Part shown: piece after piece, positions 20,380 to 29,220 of the stretch
How the letters are laid out: each line of letters starts with the position of its first letter
How positions within the stretch are numbered: the stretch's first letter is position 1
NCBI RefSeq assembly: GCF_023015965.1
Contig: NZ_JALKAN010000001.1
Location: forward strand, 952,160-1,016,159
DNA: 64,000 nt
Origin: Allomuricauda sp. F6463D
GTDB lineage: Bacteria > Bacteroidota > Bacteroidia > Flavobacteriales > Flavobacteriaceae
Direction of reading: 5' to 3'
Program-made: the position numbers and the translations under genes
Notes under the pieces: generated by a model
Seen by the model: only the letters and a program-made list of their open reading frames with translations
What the model was told of the DNA's origin: nothing
Databases searched by the model: none

Positions 20380-20970
20380 ATGAAAACTTCAAAAGTTTTA
20401 TTTTTTACCTGCATGATTATTAGCTCTTTAATCATTTCCTGTTCCGGTGAAGATGGCGAACAAGGTATTAAAGGAAAACAAGGAGAACAAGGGATTCAGG
20501 GTGAAAAAGGACCTCAAGGGGAGGTCGGACAAGAAGGGAATGCCAATGTAAAGAAACTCGAGTGGGACCTTAGTTTATTGCCTGCAGGAGAGAGTTCTAT
20601 TGAGTTTAATGTGCCTGAGTTTACAGCGGTGGCCTTGCAAAACAATTCATTGATCGCTCATATGGAATTCTTTAATGGAGTTGACACACATTTCTATGTG
20701 CTTCTGCCTGGAAGGTTACAAACTTTAAATCTGAATTTCGGCATTGAATATACTGAAGAACTTTTGGCTCTTCGGTTTTACAATGCTGATGGTACTGATG
20801 GATTATGGCCGCAAATACCAAATGATTACACTGTTATTTTACATATTACCATGGTTGAAGTAAACCCAGATGCCATGGCTGGTAAAAATTCAGTTGCTCA
20901 GGACCTAAAAAGCGTAGGAATAGATATTGCAAATTACCATGAGGTAATGCAATACTATGGATTGGAATAA
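20380..20970 (+). CDS. Lipoprotein with a short collagen-like repeat
   Basis: A 196-aa protein from the ATG at 20380. The lipoprotein signal ends SSLIISCSG (lipobox Cys at about 21). Immediately after it come about ten Gly-X-Y triplets (GEDGEQGIKGKQGEQGIQ and onward), then a globular beta-rich C-terminal domain with no recognised family. The collagen-like stretch may form a short triple-helical stalk holding the domain off the membrane; this is an inference from the repeat. A perfect hairpin follows downstream. Confidence 0.8.
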   Translation: MKTSKVLFFTCMIISSLIISCSGEDGEQGIKGKQGEQGIQGEKGPQGEVGQEGNANVKKLEWDLSLLPAGESSIEFNVPEFTAVALQNNSLIAHMEFFNGVDTHFYVLLPGRLQTLNLNFGIEYTEELLALRFYNADGTDGLWPQIPNDYTVILHITMVEVNPDAMAGKNSVAQDLKSVGIDIANYHEVMQYYGLE

Positions 20971-21011
20971 AATAGGCTTCTGTAATTTTATTTAAGCACC
21001 TTAATTGCATG

Positions 21012-21048
21012 CGGGATTATCAAACTCATTGATAATCCCGTAATATTT
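21012..21048 (+). terminator. Perfect 12-bp hairpin after the collagen-like lipoprotein gene
   Basis: CGGGATTATCAA at 21012-21023 pairs without mismatch with TTGATAATCCCG at 21029-21040 around a 5-nt loop, followed by TAATATTTTC. The T-run is imperfect but the position, 41 bp after the stop, fits a terminator. Confidence 0.65.
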
Positions 21049-21167
21049 TCTTTTGCAATATCTTGTATGTAAGACAAAAGAAATCTGACTCACCCCGTAT
21101 TCAATTCATTCTTCAATCGTTTCCCTCTTACCGAATGACAAACAGTTGGGTTTTAATTTAATAATCT

Positions 21168-21644
21168 CTAATCAGTGTTAACAATCTGCTCAAACCATTG
21201 ATACAATTCTCCTTTAGTGATTACCCCTCCTTGTTTTATAATTTCGAACTTGTCTACGTTCTTATCATCACCATAAGCCTTTGAAGCGGTAAGGTATTCC
21301 ACAAAATCGGATTGAAAATTCCGTTTGAACCAACCGAACCCCACTTCGGTCCTTAGGTCAATTTCCGGATTCTTTACTTGCACTGAAAGGAGTTTCATTT
21401 CCTTTTCTGCTGCATGGAACAAATGCATATGGCGTTCGGAAATATTCTCCAAATACTCCACTTTGCTCAACACCCCTTCCCATATCAAATCACAAAAAAC
21501 ATCTATTTCATCTTCGGCAACATCAGGTTTTTCCTGTTTTAAGGCACTCCACTCTTCGGCTGTAATGGATTGCGTTGCCAAAAAGTTGATAAATTCAGGA
21601 TGAAGTTCCTCCAATTGTTCCTTGGTCAGTCGTTTGTATTTCAT
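21168..21644 (-). CDS. DUF6495-type protein
   Basis: A 158-aa acidic, soluble protein starting MKYKRLTKEQLEELHPEFINFL, which I recognise as the flavobacterial DUF6495 family. No signal or membrane segment and no catalytic motif is visible; function unknown. The ATG at 21644 is preferred over an in-frame upstream start at 21671, because a consensus promoter (21649-21676) lies between them. Confidence 0.8.
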   Translation of the reverse strand: MKYKRLTKEQLEELHPEFINFLATQSITAEEWSALKQEKPDVAEDEIDVFCDLIWEGVLSKVEYLENISERHMHLFHAAEKEMKLLSVQVKNPEIDLRTEVGFGWFKRNFQSDFVEYLTASKAYGDDKNVDKFEIIKQGGVITKGELYQWFEQIVNTD

Positions 21645-21648
21645 ATTG

Positions 21649-21676
21649 CAAAAATATAAAAGGCTGTTCAAAACAA
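21649..21676 (-). promoter_or_regulatory. Bacteroidota-type promoter for the DUF6495 gene
   Basis: On the minus strand: TTG (complement of 21674-21676), a 17-bp spacer, then TATTTTTG (complement of 21649-21656). It ends 5 bp before the ATG, implying a very short leader. Confidence 0.6.
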
Positions 21677-21828
21677 CGACTTTTAAAGGTCAAGAAAAAC
21701 ATCAAATACTTAAATTCCATACACTTTTTTTAAGTTTAGATTAACACCCATAATTTCACTGATTTTTGGCAAGCGCTTTTATTTATTGTAGTTTCGGAAC
21801 CTAACATTTTTAATAAAACACATATAGA

Positions 21829-22296
21829 ATGAGATTTTTAAAATCTATTAAAACTTTAGTAGTCTGCATAGCAGCCATGGGCGCAAGTGCTTTTTCGCAA
21901 GTCAATGCGCAAGAGCAGATGGAGGTCACCAATGCCGAACTGAATAAAATTGCCTCTGCGTTCCAAGGTATCCAAAAAGTGAATATGGAAGCTCAACAAC
22001 AAGTAATGCAAAAGGTTGAGGAAAGCGGATTTGATGCCAATAGGTTCAATGAACTTTACCAAGCCTCTGCATCCGCAGAACAAACAGTTGATGCCAGTGA
22101 TGAGGAAAAAGATCGTTTTGGAAAGGTTATGGGCGAAATACAACAAATGCAAGTTGGCTTTACCGAGAAAATTGAAGAAATAATCAGCAATGAAGGTATG
22201 AGTATAGAAAGATACCAAACCATAGCGATGGCTTTGCAAAGTGATACAGAGCTTCAAGGTCGCTTAAGAGCCATATTGGAAGAGCAACCGCAATAA
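21829..22296 (+). CDS. DUF4168 domain protein, exported
   Basis: A 155-aa protein with a signal peptide (about 1-27, ending SQVNAQ) and a helical DUF4168 domain rich in Gln and Glu, including NAELNKIASAFQGIQKVN and a C-terminal GMSIERYQTIAMALQSD. Function unknown. It converges on rplI and shares a bidirectional terminator with it. Confidence 0.8.
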   Translation: MRFLKSIKTLVVCIAAMGASAFSQVNAQEQMEVTNAELNKIASAFQGIQKVNMEAQQQVMQKVEESGFDANRFNELYQASASAEQTVDASDEEKDRFGKVMGEIQQMQVGFTEKIEEIISNEGMSIERYQTIAMALQSDTELQGRLRAILEEQPQ

Positions 22297-22314
22297 AAAG
22301 TATATACTACAAAT

Positions 22315-22348
22315 AAAAAATCCCGAGCCAATGGTTCGGGATTTTTTT
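22315..22348. terminator. Bidirectional terminator between the DUF4168 gene and rplI
   Basis: TCCCGA at 22321-22326 pairs with TCGGGA at 22336-22341; the stem continues inward and outward, with an A-run on the left and T-run on the right, so it can work for both converging transcripts. Confidence 0.9.
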
Positions 22349-22369
22349 ATATAACAAAGTGTCTGAAGT

Positions 22370-22822
22370 TTATTTTGCTTCCGCAACCACTTCAAATGGG
22401 AAATCAACGATAACCTCCCTGTGTAATCTAATAATTGCTTCGTAAGGTCCCACTCGTTTGATAGCTCCACCTTTAATATTGATGAATTTTCTATCTATTT
22501 GGTGTCCTTCTTTATCCAAAGCACTCGCAAGGTCGATATTGGTAACAGATCCAAACAATTTGTCACCTGCACCAACTTTAGCGGTTATTCTGATTTCCAA
22601 CTGCTTCAATGCATCGGCAATCTTTGTAGCCTCATCAACAACCTTTTTCTCCTTGTGAGCTCTTTGCTTAAGGTTTTCTGCCAACACTTTTTTGGCAGAA
22701 GGCGTAGCCAAATCGGCCAAACCTTGTGGGATTAGGAAGTTTCTGCCGTAACCGTTCTTTACGGAAACGATATCATCCTTAAATCCCAAATCCTGTACAT
22801 CTTCTTTTAGAATAAGTTCCAT
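22370..22822 (-). CDS. rplI: 50S ribosomal protein L9
   Basis: A 150-aa L9 with the N-terminal 23S rRNA-binding domain (MELILKEDVQDLGFKDDIVSVKNGYGRNFLIPQG), a connecting helix and a C-terminal domain. Third gene of the leftward rpsF-rpsR-rplI operon; 13 bp separate it from rpsR. Confidence 0.97.
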   Translation of the reverse strand: MELILKEDVQDLGFKDDIVSVKNGYGRNFLIPQGLADLATPSAKKVLAENLKQRAHKEKKVVDEATKIADALKQLEIRITAKVGAGDKLFGSVTNIDLASALDKEGHQIDRKFINIKGGAIKRVGPYEAIIRLHREVIVDFPFEVVAEAK

Positions 22823-22835
22823 TCTTTGGTGTTTT

Positions 22836-23132
22836 TTATTTCAACATATCGCCAACATACGGCATTAACGCTAGGTGACGGGCTCGTTTTACGGCCTGTG
22901 CCACTTTTCTTTGGTATTTCAAGGAAGTACCTGTAAGTCTTCTTGGAAGCAATTTACCTTGCTCGTTCACCAATTTCATCAAGAAATCCGGGTCTTTGTA
23001 ATCAATGTACTTGATACCTGATTTCTTGAACCTACAATACTTCTTTTGCTTGCTGGTCTCAATGTTAAGTGGGGTCAAATATCTGATTTCCCCATCTTTT
23101 TTTGATTTTGCTTGTTGCTCAATAGATGCCAT
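22836..23132 (-). CDS. rpsR: 30S ribosomal protein S18
   Basis: A 98-aa S18 recognised from [34 protein letters not shown]. Lies 4 bp after rpsF. No ssb or priB is inserted between rpsF and rpsR, unlike in Firmicutes and enterobacteria; usual for Bacteroidota. Confidence 0.97.
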   Translation of the reverse strand: MASIEQQAKSKKDGEIRYLTPLNIETSKQKKYCRFKKSGIKYIDYKDPDFLMKLVNEQGKLLPRRLTGTSLKYQRKVAQAVKRARHLALMPYVGDMLK

Positions 23133-23136
23133 ACCC

Positions 23137-23475
23137 TTATGCCTTTGCTTTTAGTTTGTCTCTTCTTCTTTCCGCCCAAGCAATTGCATGCTTGTCCAAT
23201 TTAACGGTTAAAAAACGCATAATGCGCTCATCTCTTCTAAATTCCAACTCATAGGGACCAATGGCCTCACCTGGAGCTTGGAATTCGAACAAGTGGTAAA
23301 ACCCACTTTTCTTGTGCTGAATGGGATAGGCCAATTTTTTAAGTCCCCAATTTTCTTTGGAGACCATTTTGGCACCATTCTTAATCAAGAAATCTTCAAA
23401 TTTCTTGACTGTTTCCTCTATCTGCGTTTCAGACAGAACGGGATTCAAAATGAAAACAGTTTCGTAATGGTTCAT
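23137..23475 (-). CDS. rpsF: 30S ribosomal protein S6
   Basis: A 112-aa S6 ([47 protein letters not shown]). First gene of the operon, preceded by a full consensus promoter on the minus strand. Confidence 0.97.
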   Translation of the reverse strand: MNHYETVFILNPVLSETQIEETVKKFEDFLIKNGAKMVSKENWGLKKLAYPIQHKKSGFYHLFEFQAPGEAIGPYELEFRRDERIMRFLTVKLDKHAIAWAERRRDKLKAKA

Positions 23476-23498
23476 TATAATATATTTTTAAAGGAGCG

Positions 23499-23529
23499 CA
23501 AAATTAACAATATTTCTTTCACCCTGCAA
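23499..23529 (-). promoter_or_regulatory. Bacteroidota-type promoter for rpsF-rpsR-rplI
   Basis: On the minus strand: TTG (complement of 23527-23529), a 20-bp spacer, then TAATTTTG (complement of 23499-23506). It lies about 25 bp before the rpsF ATG. Confidence 0.8.
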
Positions 23530-23711
23530 GAAAACTAAAAAAACTTCGTTAAAGTACAAGAGTTATCAACAATGACGAACCCAATAAACCTAAATAACAC
23601 ATATGGTAATTTACACAACAAAATAGACCATGTTTACATCTTTTGTTGCAGTTAGACGTCTTTTTTATGTAATTTGCCGATGATTTAAAACCCTACAAAT
23701 CACCCCATTCT

Positions 23712-24404
23712 ATGAAATTAAAAAGTATAATTGTAGACGACTCCTCGATGCAACGCATGGCTGTTGCAAAGTTGGTCAACAATCATCCACATCTTGCTTT
23801 GGTTGCGGAGTACAGCAATGCAATTGAAGCTAAGAACGGCCTGAAAAACCACGAAATCGATTTGATTTTTTTAGATGTTGAAATGCCGATAATAAGTGGA
23901 TTTGACCTTTTAGAGGCTTTAGAGAACCCACCACAGGTTATTCTGATCACGGGAAAACCTGATTACGCGCTTAAAGCGTTTGATTACGATGTAACCGATT
24001 ATTTGCACAAACCCATCACTTTGGCACGTTTTGAAGCCTCCGTAAAGAGAGCTGTTGCCAAATACGAGCAAATGAACAGGGTCGACGAAGATGAAGAACA
24101 CATTTTTGTAAAGAGCAACCTTAAAAAACGTAAGGTTATCCTAAACGACATTAAATGGATCGAGGCATTGGGAGATTACATAAAATTGGTTACAGATGAA
24201 GCCAATATTGTAATTCTTTCAACCATGAAATCTTTCGAAAAGCAGTTACCTGCTGATAAGTTTTTACGTATCCACAAATCTTATATTGTGAATCTGGAAA
24301 AGATTGAAAAATTCAACAGCAAGAATGTTGAAGTTGGAGGCAGACAGATTCCATTGAGTAGAAATAAAAAGACCGAGCTTGCAGAAGCGCTGGCCAACGT
24401 ATAG
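23712..24404 (+). CDS. LytTR-family response regulator
   Basis: A 230-aa two-domain transcriptional regulator. The receiver domain (1-120) has the acidic pair VDDSS near the N-terminus, the phosphoacceptor Asp55 in LIFLDVEMP and Lys at about 101 in YLHKPIT. The C-terminal LytTR DNA-binding domain (about 135-228) shows FVKSNLKKRKVILNDIKWIEALGDY and FLRIHKSYIVNLEKIEKF. No histidine kinase is beside it, so its partner is elsewhere. Its likely terminator lies within the 3' coding end of convergent priA. Confidence 0.93.
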   Translation: MKLKSIIVDDSSMQRMAVAKLVNNHPHLALVAEYSNAIEAKNGLKNHEIDLIFLDVEMPIISGFDLLEALENPPQVILITGKPDYALKAFDYDVTDYLHKPITLARFEASVKRAVAKYEQMNRVDEDEEHIFVKSNLKKRKVILNDIKWIEALGDYIKLVTDEANIVILSTMKSFEKQLPADKFLRIHKSYIVNLEKIEKFNSKNVEVGGRQIPLSRNKKTELAEALANV

Positions 24405-26861
24405 TTATATGTGGTCTACATTATAGACCAATCGTATACTTTTATACTTTGAAATAGCATTAAAAGAATTTTCAATTCTTTTAATGCTATTTTTTGTTTG
24501 GGCCAAGGGTTGTTTGCGGGGAATTTTGATCATTATGTTTTTTAGGTAATCCCTACGAATTCTCGCCACAGGTGGGTACTCCGGCCCCAGAATGTTCGTC
24601 CCGAGAACATTACGCAACGAACTGGCCAACCATTCCGAAGCTTCGTTCAATTTATTGAAATCTTTATCCTTCAAGGTTATTTTTATCAGTCTTACTAAAG
24701 GCGGGTACTTGAACTGTTCCCTTTCATAGAACTGCTCCTCGAACATTTTATCATAATTGTTGGTGGTAACCTGCTGCAATATTTGATGATATGGATTGTA
24801 GGTCTGCACAAGCACCTTACCTCGTTTTTGGGTTCTTCCTGCCCTGCCTGCGACTTGGGTCAACATTTGGAAACTCCGTTCATGGGCCCGGTAATCCGGG
24901 AAATTGAGCATGGAATCCGCATTCATAATCCCTACCAAGCTTACATTTCTAAAATCGAGCCCTTTTGTCACCATTTGAGTACCCACCAAAATATCCATTT
25001 CTTGGTTTTCAAAAGATGATATTATTTTCTCATAGGCGTACTTTCCCCGTGTCGTATCCAAATCCATTCGTCCCACGGGAACATTTGGGAACAATTGTCC
25101 CAATTCTTGCTGAATCTGTTCCGTACCAAAACCTTTATTGTCCAAAGTAGGGCTGCCACAGGCCAAACAAGCTTGTTGCAGGGCCATATGATAGCCGCAA
25201 TAATGGCAACGCAGCTGATTTCTATGTTGATGATAGGTTAAACTAACGTCGCAATTCGGACATTGGGCCACATGCCCACAAGTGGTGCATTCCACTACGG
25301 GTGCAAATCCTCGTCTGTTCTGAAAAAGAATGATTTGCTCCCCCTCCTCCAATGCTTCGGCAATGGCCTTTATTAGAATTTCAGAAAAATGTCCTTTCAT
25401 TCTACGTTTACGGGTAGCTTCTTTTATATCCACCAAATTAATATCGGGCATCAAAACATCACCAAATCTATGGGCTATGGAGGCATAACCATATTTATTT
25501 GCCCTGGCATTGTACATGCTTTCTATACTTGGCGTAGCAGAACCCAAAACAATATTTGCCTTGTGCAAGGATGCCAAAACCACGGCTGCGTCTCTTGCAT
25601 GATAGCGAGGAGCGGGGTCAAATTGTTTAAAAGAACTCTCGTGCTCCTCATCTACGACCACCAAACCCAAATTTGTAAATGGAAGAAAGAGTGATGATCG
25701 TGCACCGATAACTATTTGGGCTTTTTCTGCATTTTTTAGAAGATTGTTCCAAACCTCTACTCTTTCATGTATGCTGTATTTTGAATGATATACAGAAACC
25801 CGATGGCCAAAATAGCGTCTCAACCTATTGATCAATTGAGACGTTAAAGCTATTTCTGGCAATAGATAAAGGGCCTGTTTGCCTTCGTCCAGGCACTTTT
25901 GAATCAATTTTACATACACCTCGGTCTTTCCTGAAGATGTTACCCCGTGCAACAATACCGGTTTCTCTTCATTAAAACCGCTATTGATATCCTCCAAAGC
26001 TTTTTTCTGATACTCATTCAAGGCGATATCTTTGGATTCATCTGACCGTTGATCAAACTGCACCCTGTCTTTACGAATATGGTATTCTTCTAAAATATTT
26101 TTATCGATCAGCGCCTTTATTACAGCTCGTGAACCACCACTCTGCTTTTCCAGTTCCGAAATGGGTATGGGCTTGGTGCCCTTGGTTTTCAACTGAAATA
26201 AGGATAGCACTACCTGACTTTGTTTGGGCGCTCTTGTTAACTCATTGAGAAGGTGTGCAAGTTTTTCTTCATCTTCATACTGTATTGATAGTTTTACGTA
26301 ACGTACCAATTTTGGCTTGTACTGCTCGTACAGTTCCTCTTTTTGAAGCACAACACCTTTACTGACCAATGTATTAATCAGTTTTAATACATTTTTTTTG
26401 TCGACAATATCGCTGACCTCGGAAATTTTCAATGCTGTTTGATGCTGAAGTGCTTCATGTACCAAAAACTCATCATCGGTCAACATCTTATCCTCTATGT
26501 CAGATTCTTTATTTGGTAAAATCAGGGTTTCACTCTCCAACATAAACGCACTGGGCAGTGCACTTCTTACGACTTCCCCCAATGTGCACATATAGTACTT
26601 GGCCACCCATTCCCAGTGTTTCAACTGTATTTGGGTCACAACCGGAGTTTCATCCAGTATTTGATAAATTTCCTTGGATTCATAAGCTTGAGGTGCATTT
26701 TGATGCACTCGGTAAGCTAGTCCTGTGTAGATCTTGGATTTTCCAAAAGGTACGGCAACCCGCATGCCTTCCTGTATAAAATCAGCTTCTGCTTGTGAGA
26801 TTTTATACGTGAACAATTTTTCCAAAGGAATGGGAAGAACAACATCCAAAAAATAGTCCAT
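24405..26861 (-). CDS. priA: Primosomal replication protein N' (PriA helicase)
   Basis: An 818-aa superfamily 2 3'-5' helicase that restarts stalled replication forks. An N-terminal 3' DNA-binding domain is followed by Walker A LLHGVTSSGKTEVYVKL, the DEEH box in VVVDEEHESSFKQFD, and a zinc-binding insert with paired cysteines (CTTCGHVAQCPNCD, then CHYCGYH and CLACGS). Helicase motifs V-VI (GTQMVTKGLDF, QVAGRAGR) are intact. It is the last gene of the leftward nadC-brkB-DUF2147-priA set, 3 bp after the DUF2147 gene. A strong hairpin serving the opposite strand is embedded in its 3' end. Confidence 0.97.
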   Translation of the reverse strand: MDYFLDVVLPIPLEKLFTYKISQAEADFIQEGMRVAVPFGKSKIYTGLAYRVHQNAPQAYESKEIYQILDETPVVTQIQLKHWEWVAKYYMCTLGEVVRSALPSAFMLESETLILPNKESDIEDKMLTDDEFLVHEALQHQTALKISEVSDIVDKKNVLKLINTLVSKGVVLQKEELYEQYKPKLVRYVKLSIQYEDEEKLAHLLNELTRAPKQSQVVLSLFQLKTKGTKPIPISELEKQSGGSRAVIKALIDKNILEEYHIRKDRVQFDQRSDESKDIALNEYQKKALEDINSGFNEEKPVLLHGVTSSGKTEVYVKLIQKCLDEGKQALYLLPEIALTSQLINRLRRYFGHRVSVYHSKYSIHERVEVWNNLLKNAEKAQIVIGARSSLFLPFTNLGLVVVDEEHESSFKQFDPAPRYHARDAAVVLASLHKANIVLGSATPSIESMYNARANKYGYASIAHRFGDVLMPDINLVDIKEATRKRRMKGHFSEILIKAIAEALEEGEQIILFQNRRGFAPVVECTTCGHVAQCPNCDVSLTYHQHRNQLRCHYCGYHMALQQACLACGSPTLDNKGFGTEQIQQELGQLFPNVPVGRMDLDTTRGKYAYEKIISSFENQEMDILVGTQMVTKGLDFRNVSLVGIMNADSMLNFPDYRAHERSFQMLTQVAGRAGRTQKRGKVLVQTYNPYHQILQQVTTNNYDKMFEEQFYEREQFKYPPLVRLIKITLKDKDFNKLNEASEWLASSLRNVLGTNILGPEYPPVARIRRDYLKNIMIKIPRKQPLAQTKNSIKRIENSFNAISKYKSIRLVYNVDHI
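24452..24496 (+). terminator. 19-bp perfect terminator hairpin inside the end of priA
   Basis: The 19 bases 24452-24470 pair without mismatch with 24474-24492 around a TTC loop, followed by T residues to 24495. It starts 47 bp after the LytTR regulator stop and is therefore its probable terminator, yet it lies wholly within the priA reading frame on the other strand, where it encodes NSIKRIENSFNAIS. Confidence 0.85.
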
Positions 26862-26864
26862 ACG

Positions 26865-27314
26865 TTAATTCTCTACTACCCTGTGCCATGTTTGGGTCCT
26901 GTACAAAAATGCCAAATAGCCTCTTACTTTTAGTCGATCCTCGTTTTCCTCATCAAGCCAAACTCTTCCTTTAAAAGTCATTGCTTGCTCGGGATCAAAA
27001 AGTCTATCACCTTTATAGATGCCTTTACTGTTTTTTTCAAAATCTTCCATGATCTTCATTCCAAGAATGGGCTTATCCTTCAGGTCTCCTTTACATTTTG
27101 TGCACAGGGCATCTTTTTTGCCTTCTTCTAATATTTTGACAACCTTGGCGTGCATTAAATCTCCTTCTTTATAAATTTCGATTATGGCCTTGGTGATTCC
27201 ATTGCGGTCATCGATTGTTTTCCACTTGCCAAAAACGCTTTGTGACCAAGTCATCTGACACAACAGAAAACATATTATATATATCCATTTATAGCCTATT
27301 TTTCTGTCTTTCAT
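26865..27314 (-). CDS. DUF2147 domain protein, exported
   Basis: A 149-aa protein with a signal segment (about 8-25, ending QMTWSQS) and a DUF2147 lipocalin-like domain: FGKWKTIDDRNGITKAIIEIYKEG, CTKCKGDLKDKPILGM and a C-terminal GYLAFLYRTQTWHRV. Function unknown, probably periplasmic. Its start overlaps the end of the upstream brkB-like gene by 26 nt and priA follows after 3 bp. Confidence 0.88.
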   Translation of the reverse strand: MKDRKIGYKWIYIICFLLCQMTWSQSVFGKWKTIDDRNGITKAIIEIYKEGDLMHAKVVKILEEGKKDALCTKCKGDLKDKPILGMKIMEDFEKNSKGIYKGDRLFDPEQAMTFKGRVWLDEENEDRLKVRGYLAFLYRTQTWHRVVEN

Positions 27315-28269
27315 GTCTTTTTTTTAATGAATTTAGTGTTGCATTCAATTCAAAACCCAATAATAATATATTGGAATTTAACCAAATAAACACCATTAAA
27401 ATCAATAATCCTCCCAATGCTCCATAAAGTTCATTATATCGAGCAAACTTCTCAACATAGATTCCGAAAAGATATGAGGTCAATAAAAATAATAGGGTGG
27501 TCATAAGTGCTCCTGCGGAAAAAAAACGCACCTGTCTGCCTTCTGCTGTTCCAAAATAGTATAATATAGCTGTAGTGAGATAAGACAGACAAAGGAAAAA
27601 TAACACTTTGGCTATCTGTATTCCTACGGTATCACCTTTCTCCACATCATACCCTAATGTTTTTCCCAAATATTCACTGGTATATTCCACTATATAAAAT
27701 TCAAAATAGACAAAGAAGACCGCACCGACGATCAATAAAACGGAAAGCACCAGTCCAACCATGAGCGCGTAAGCATACTGACGAAAAAAATTACGGGTCA
27801 GCTCTACATGATAGGAATTTTCAAATCCACCAAAAATAGCATTCACACCATTGGCCATCAGAAAAATGGACAGAATAAAAGCAGAGGACAGCAACCCTCC
27901 TTGTTTTTGGTCTTTGATCTGCTGATAGATCTCTCCAAAATAATCACTTGTTGCCGATGGAAGGAAAGACTCCAGAAAATCCAAAAATTGGGCATCAAAA
28001 TTCTCATTGCCCACACTTACGTATGGAATTATAAATGGAATCATGGTGACCAAAAAAATAAGTAAAGGGAACAAGGCTAAAAAAATACTGAAGGCAATGG
28101 AGCTGGCTCTAGAAGACAAGGTGCCTTTCACAATTCCCACCAAATACATTTCGATCAAATCATAAAAAGAGAGTCCTTCAAAAGCTTTTAGCTTAATTTT
28201 TTTCAATAACCGTACAATCCAATTGACCACGGGTATTTTCTCCAACTGCTCTTCTATGGCTACGGACAT
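27289..28269 (-). CDS. YihY/BrkB-family inner-membrane protein
   Basis: A 326-aa protein with about six transmembrane segments between residues 55 and 310, including SIAFSIFLALFPLLIFLVT and GALGGLLILMVFIWLNSNILLLGFELNAT, the family's conserved end. YihY/BrkB proteins were once labelled ribonuclease BN or virulence factor; their function is unclear. It starts directly after the nadC stop and overlaps the next gene by 26 nt. Confidence 0.9.
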   Translation of the reverse strand: MSVAIEEQLEKIPVVNWIVRLLKKIKLKAFEGLSFYDLIEMYLVGIVKGTLSSRASSIAFSIFLALFPLLIFLVTMIPFIIPYVSVGNENFDAQFLDFLESFLPSATSDYFGEIYQQIKDQKQGGLLSSAFILSIFLMANGVNAIFGGFENSYHVELTRNFFRQYAYALMVGLVLSVLLIVGAVFFVYFEFYIVEYTSEYLGKTLGYDVEKGDTVGIQIAKVLFFLCLSYLTTAILYYFGTAEGRQVRFFSAGALMTTLLFLLTSYLFGIYVEKFARYNELYGALGGLLILMVFIWLNSNILLLGFELNATLNSLKKRHERQKNRL

Positions 28270-29127
28270 TTAAACGGCTTTTAAACTTAGGTCCATATTA
28301 TAAACAGAGTGTGTCAATGCTCCAGATGAGATATAGTCCACACCACATTCGGCATATTTTCTTATTGTGTCCTCCGTAATTCCTCCAGAAGATTCGGTGA
28401 GACACTTATCGCCTATTCTATTCACAGCTTCGCGGGTTTGTTCGTAATCAAAATTATCCAGTAAGATACGGTATACCCCATCTGATTTCAAAATTTCGTC
28501 AACTTCATTCAAATCCCTGGCTTCAACAATAATCTTAAGGTCTTTTTTCTTTTCTTTTAGATATTCCTGGGTTTTTTGGATGGCTTTGGTAATCCCGCCT
28601 GCAAAATCAATATGATTGTCTTTCAACATGACCATATCGTACAACGCAAATCTATGATTTTCACCGCCCCCAATTTTTACGGCCCATTTTTCAAGGGCCC
28701 TAATGCCGGGAGTGGTCTTTCGTGTATCCAATATCTTGGTATCGGTACCATCCAAAATGGATACAAAGCTTTGTGTTTTAGTGGCAATAGCACTCATTCG
28801 TTGCATAGCATTGAGCACTAATCGTTCTGCTTTTAAGATACTTTGCGAACTTCCTTCCACATAAAAAACAATGTCACCGTATTTTACCGAAACTCCATCT
28901 TCCAATAAAGTTTCAATTTTCAAATCTGGGTCAACGTAGTTAAACACCTTTTTGGCAAAATCTACACCAGCAATAATACCCTCGTCCTTTACGAGGAGTT
29001 TTGCCTTTCCCTGTGCTTCTGCTGGAATGCAGGCCAAGGAGCTATGGTCACCATCACCAACATCTTCCCTAACAGCGTTGGCAATAATCAAATCCAGTTC
29101 GTTTATAAATTTTTCTTCGGATATCAT
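28270..29127 (-). CDS. nadC: Carboxylating nicotinate-nucleotide diphosphorylase
   Basis: A 285-aa quinolinate phosphoribosyltransferase forming nicotinate mononucleotide, CO2 and PPi from quinolinate and PRPP in NAD synthesis. Seen are ILDTRKTTPGIRALEKWAVKIGGGENHRF, MLKDNHID and the C-terminal ESSGGITEDTIRKYAECGVDYIS. Length normal. First gene of the leftward set, divergent from rlmH with 93 bp between the starts. nadA and nadB are not in the window. Confidence 0.96.
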   Translation of the reverse strand: MISEEKFINELDLIIANAVREDVGDGDHSSLACIPAEAQGKAKLLVKDEGIIAGVDFAKKVFNYVDPDLKIETLLEDGVSVKYGDIVFYVEGSSQSILKAERLVLNAMQRMSAIATKTQSFVSILDGTDTKILDTRKTTPGIRALEKWAVKIGGGENHRFALYDMVMLKDNHIDFAGGITKAIQKTQEYLKEKKKDLKIIVEARDLNEVDEILKSDGVYRILLDNFDYEQTREAVNRIGDKCLTESSGGITEDTIRKYAECGVDYISSGALTHSVYNMDLSLKAV

Positions 29128-29220
29128 CCAATTGTGGTTTTAACGAAAATAGTAAAAACATTGTTCCAAGTCCATGCCTTGTACATGCTTAATTTTACAT
29201 GGAATCGATTATTTTTGGGC

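Noticed and set aside
20440..20545. Repeated GGA/CAA-rich units as a CRISPR or other DNA repeat
   Set aside because: The periodicity is 9 bp and codes for Gly-X-Y triplets; there are no spacers.
29044..29220. Longer start for rlmH
   Set aside because: It overlaps nadC and the added residues are not part of the family; MQITLIAIGK is the normal beginning.
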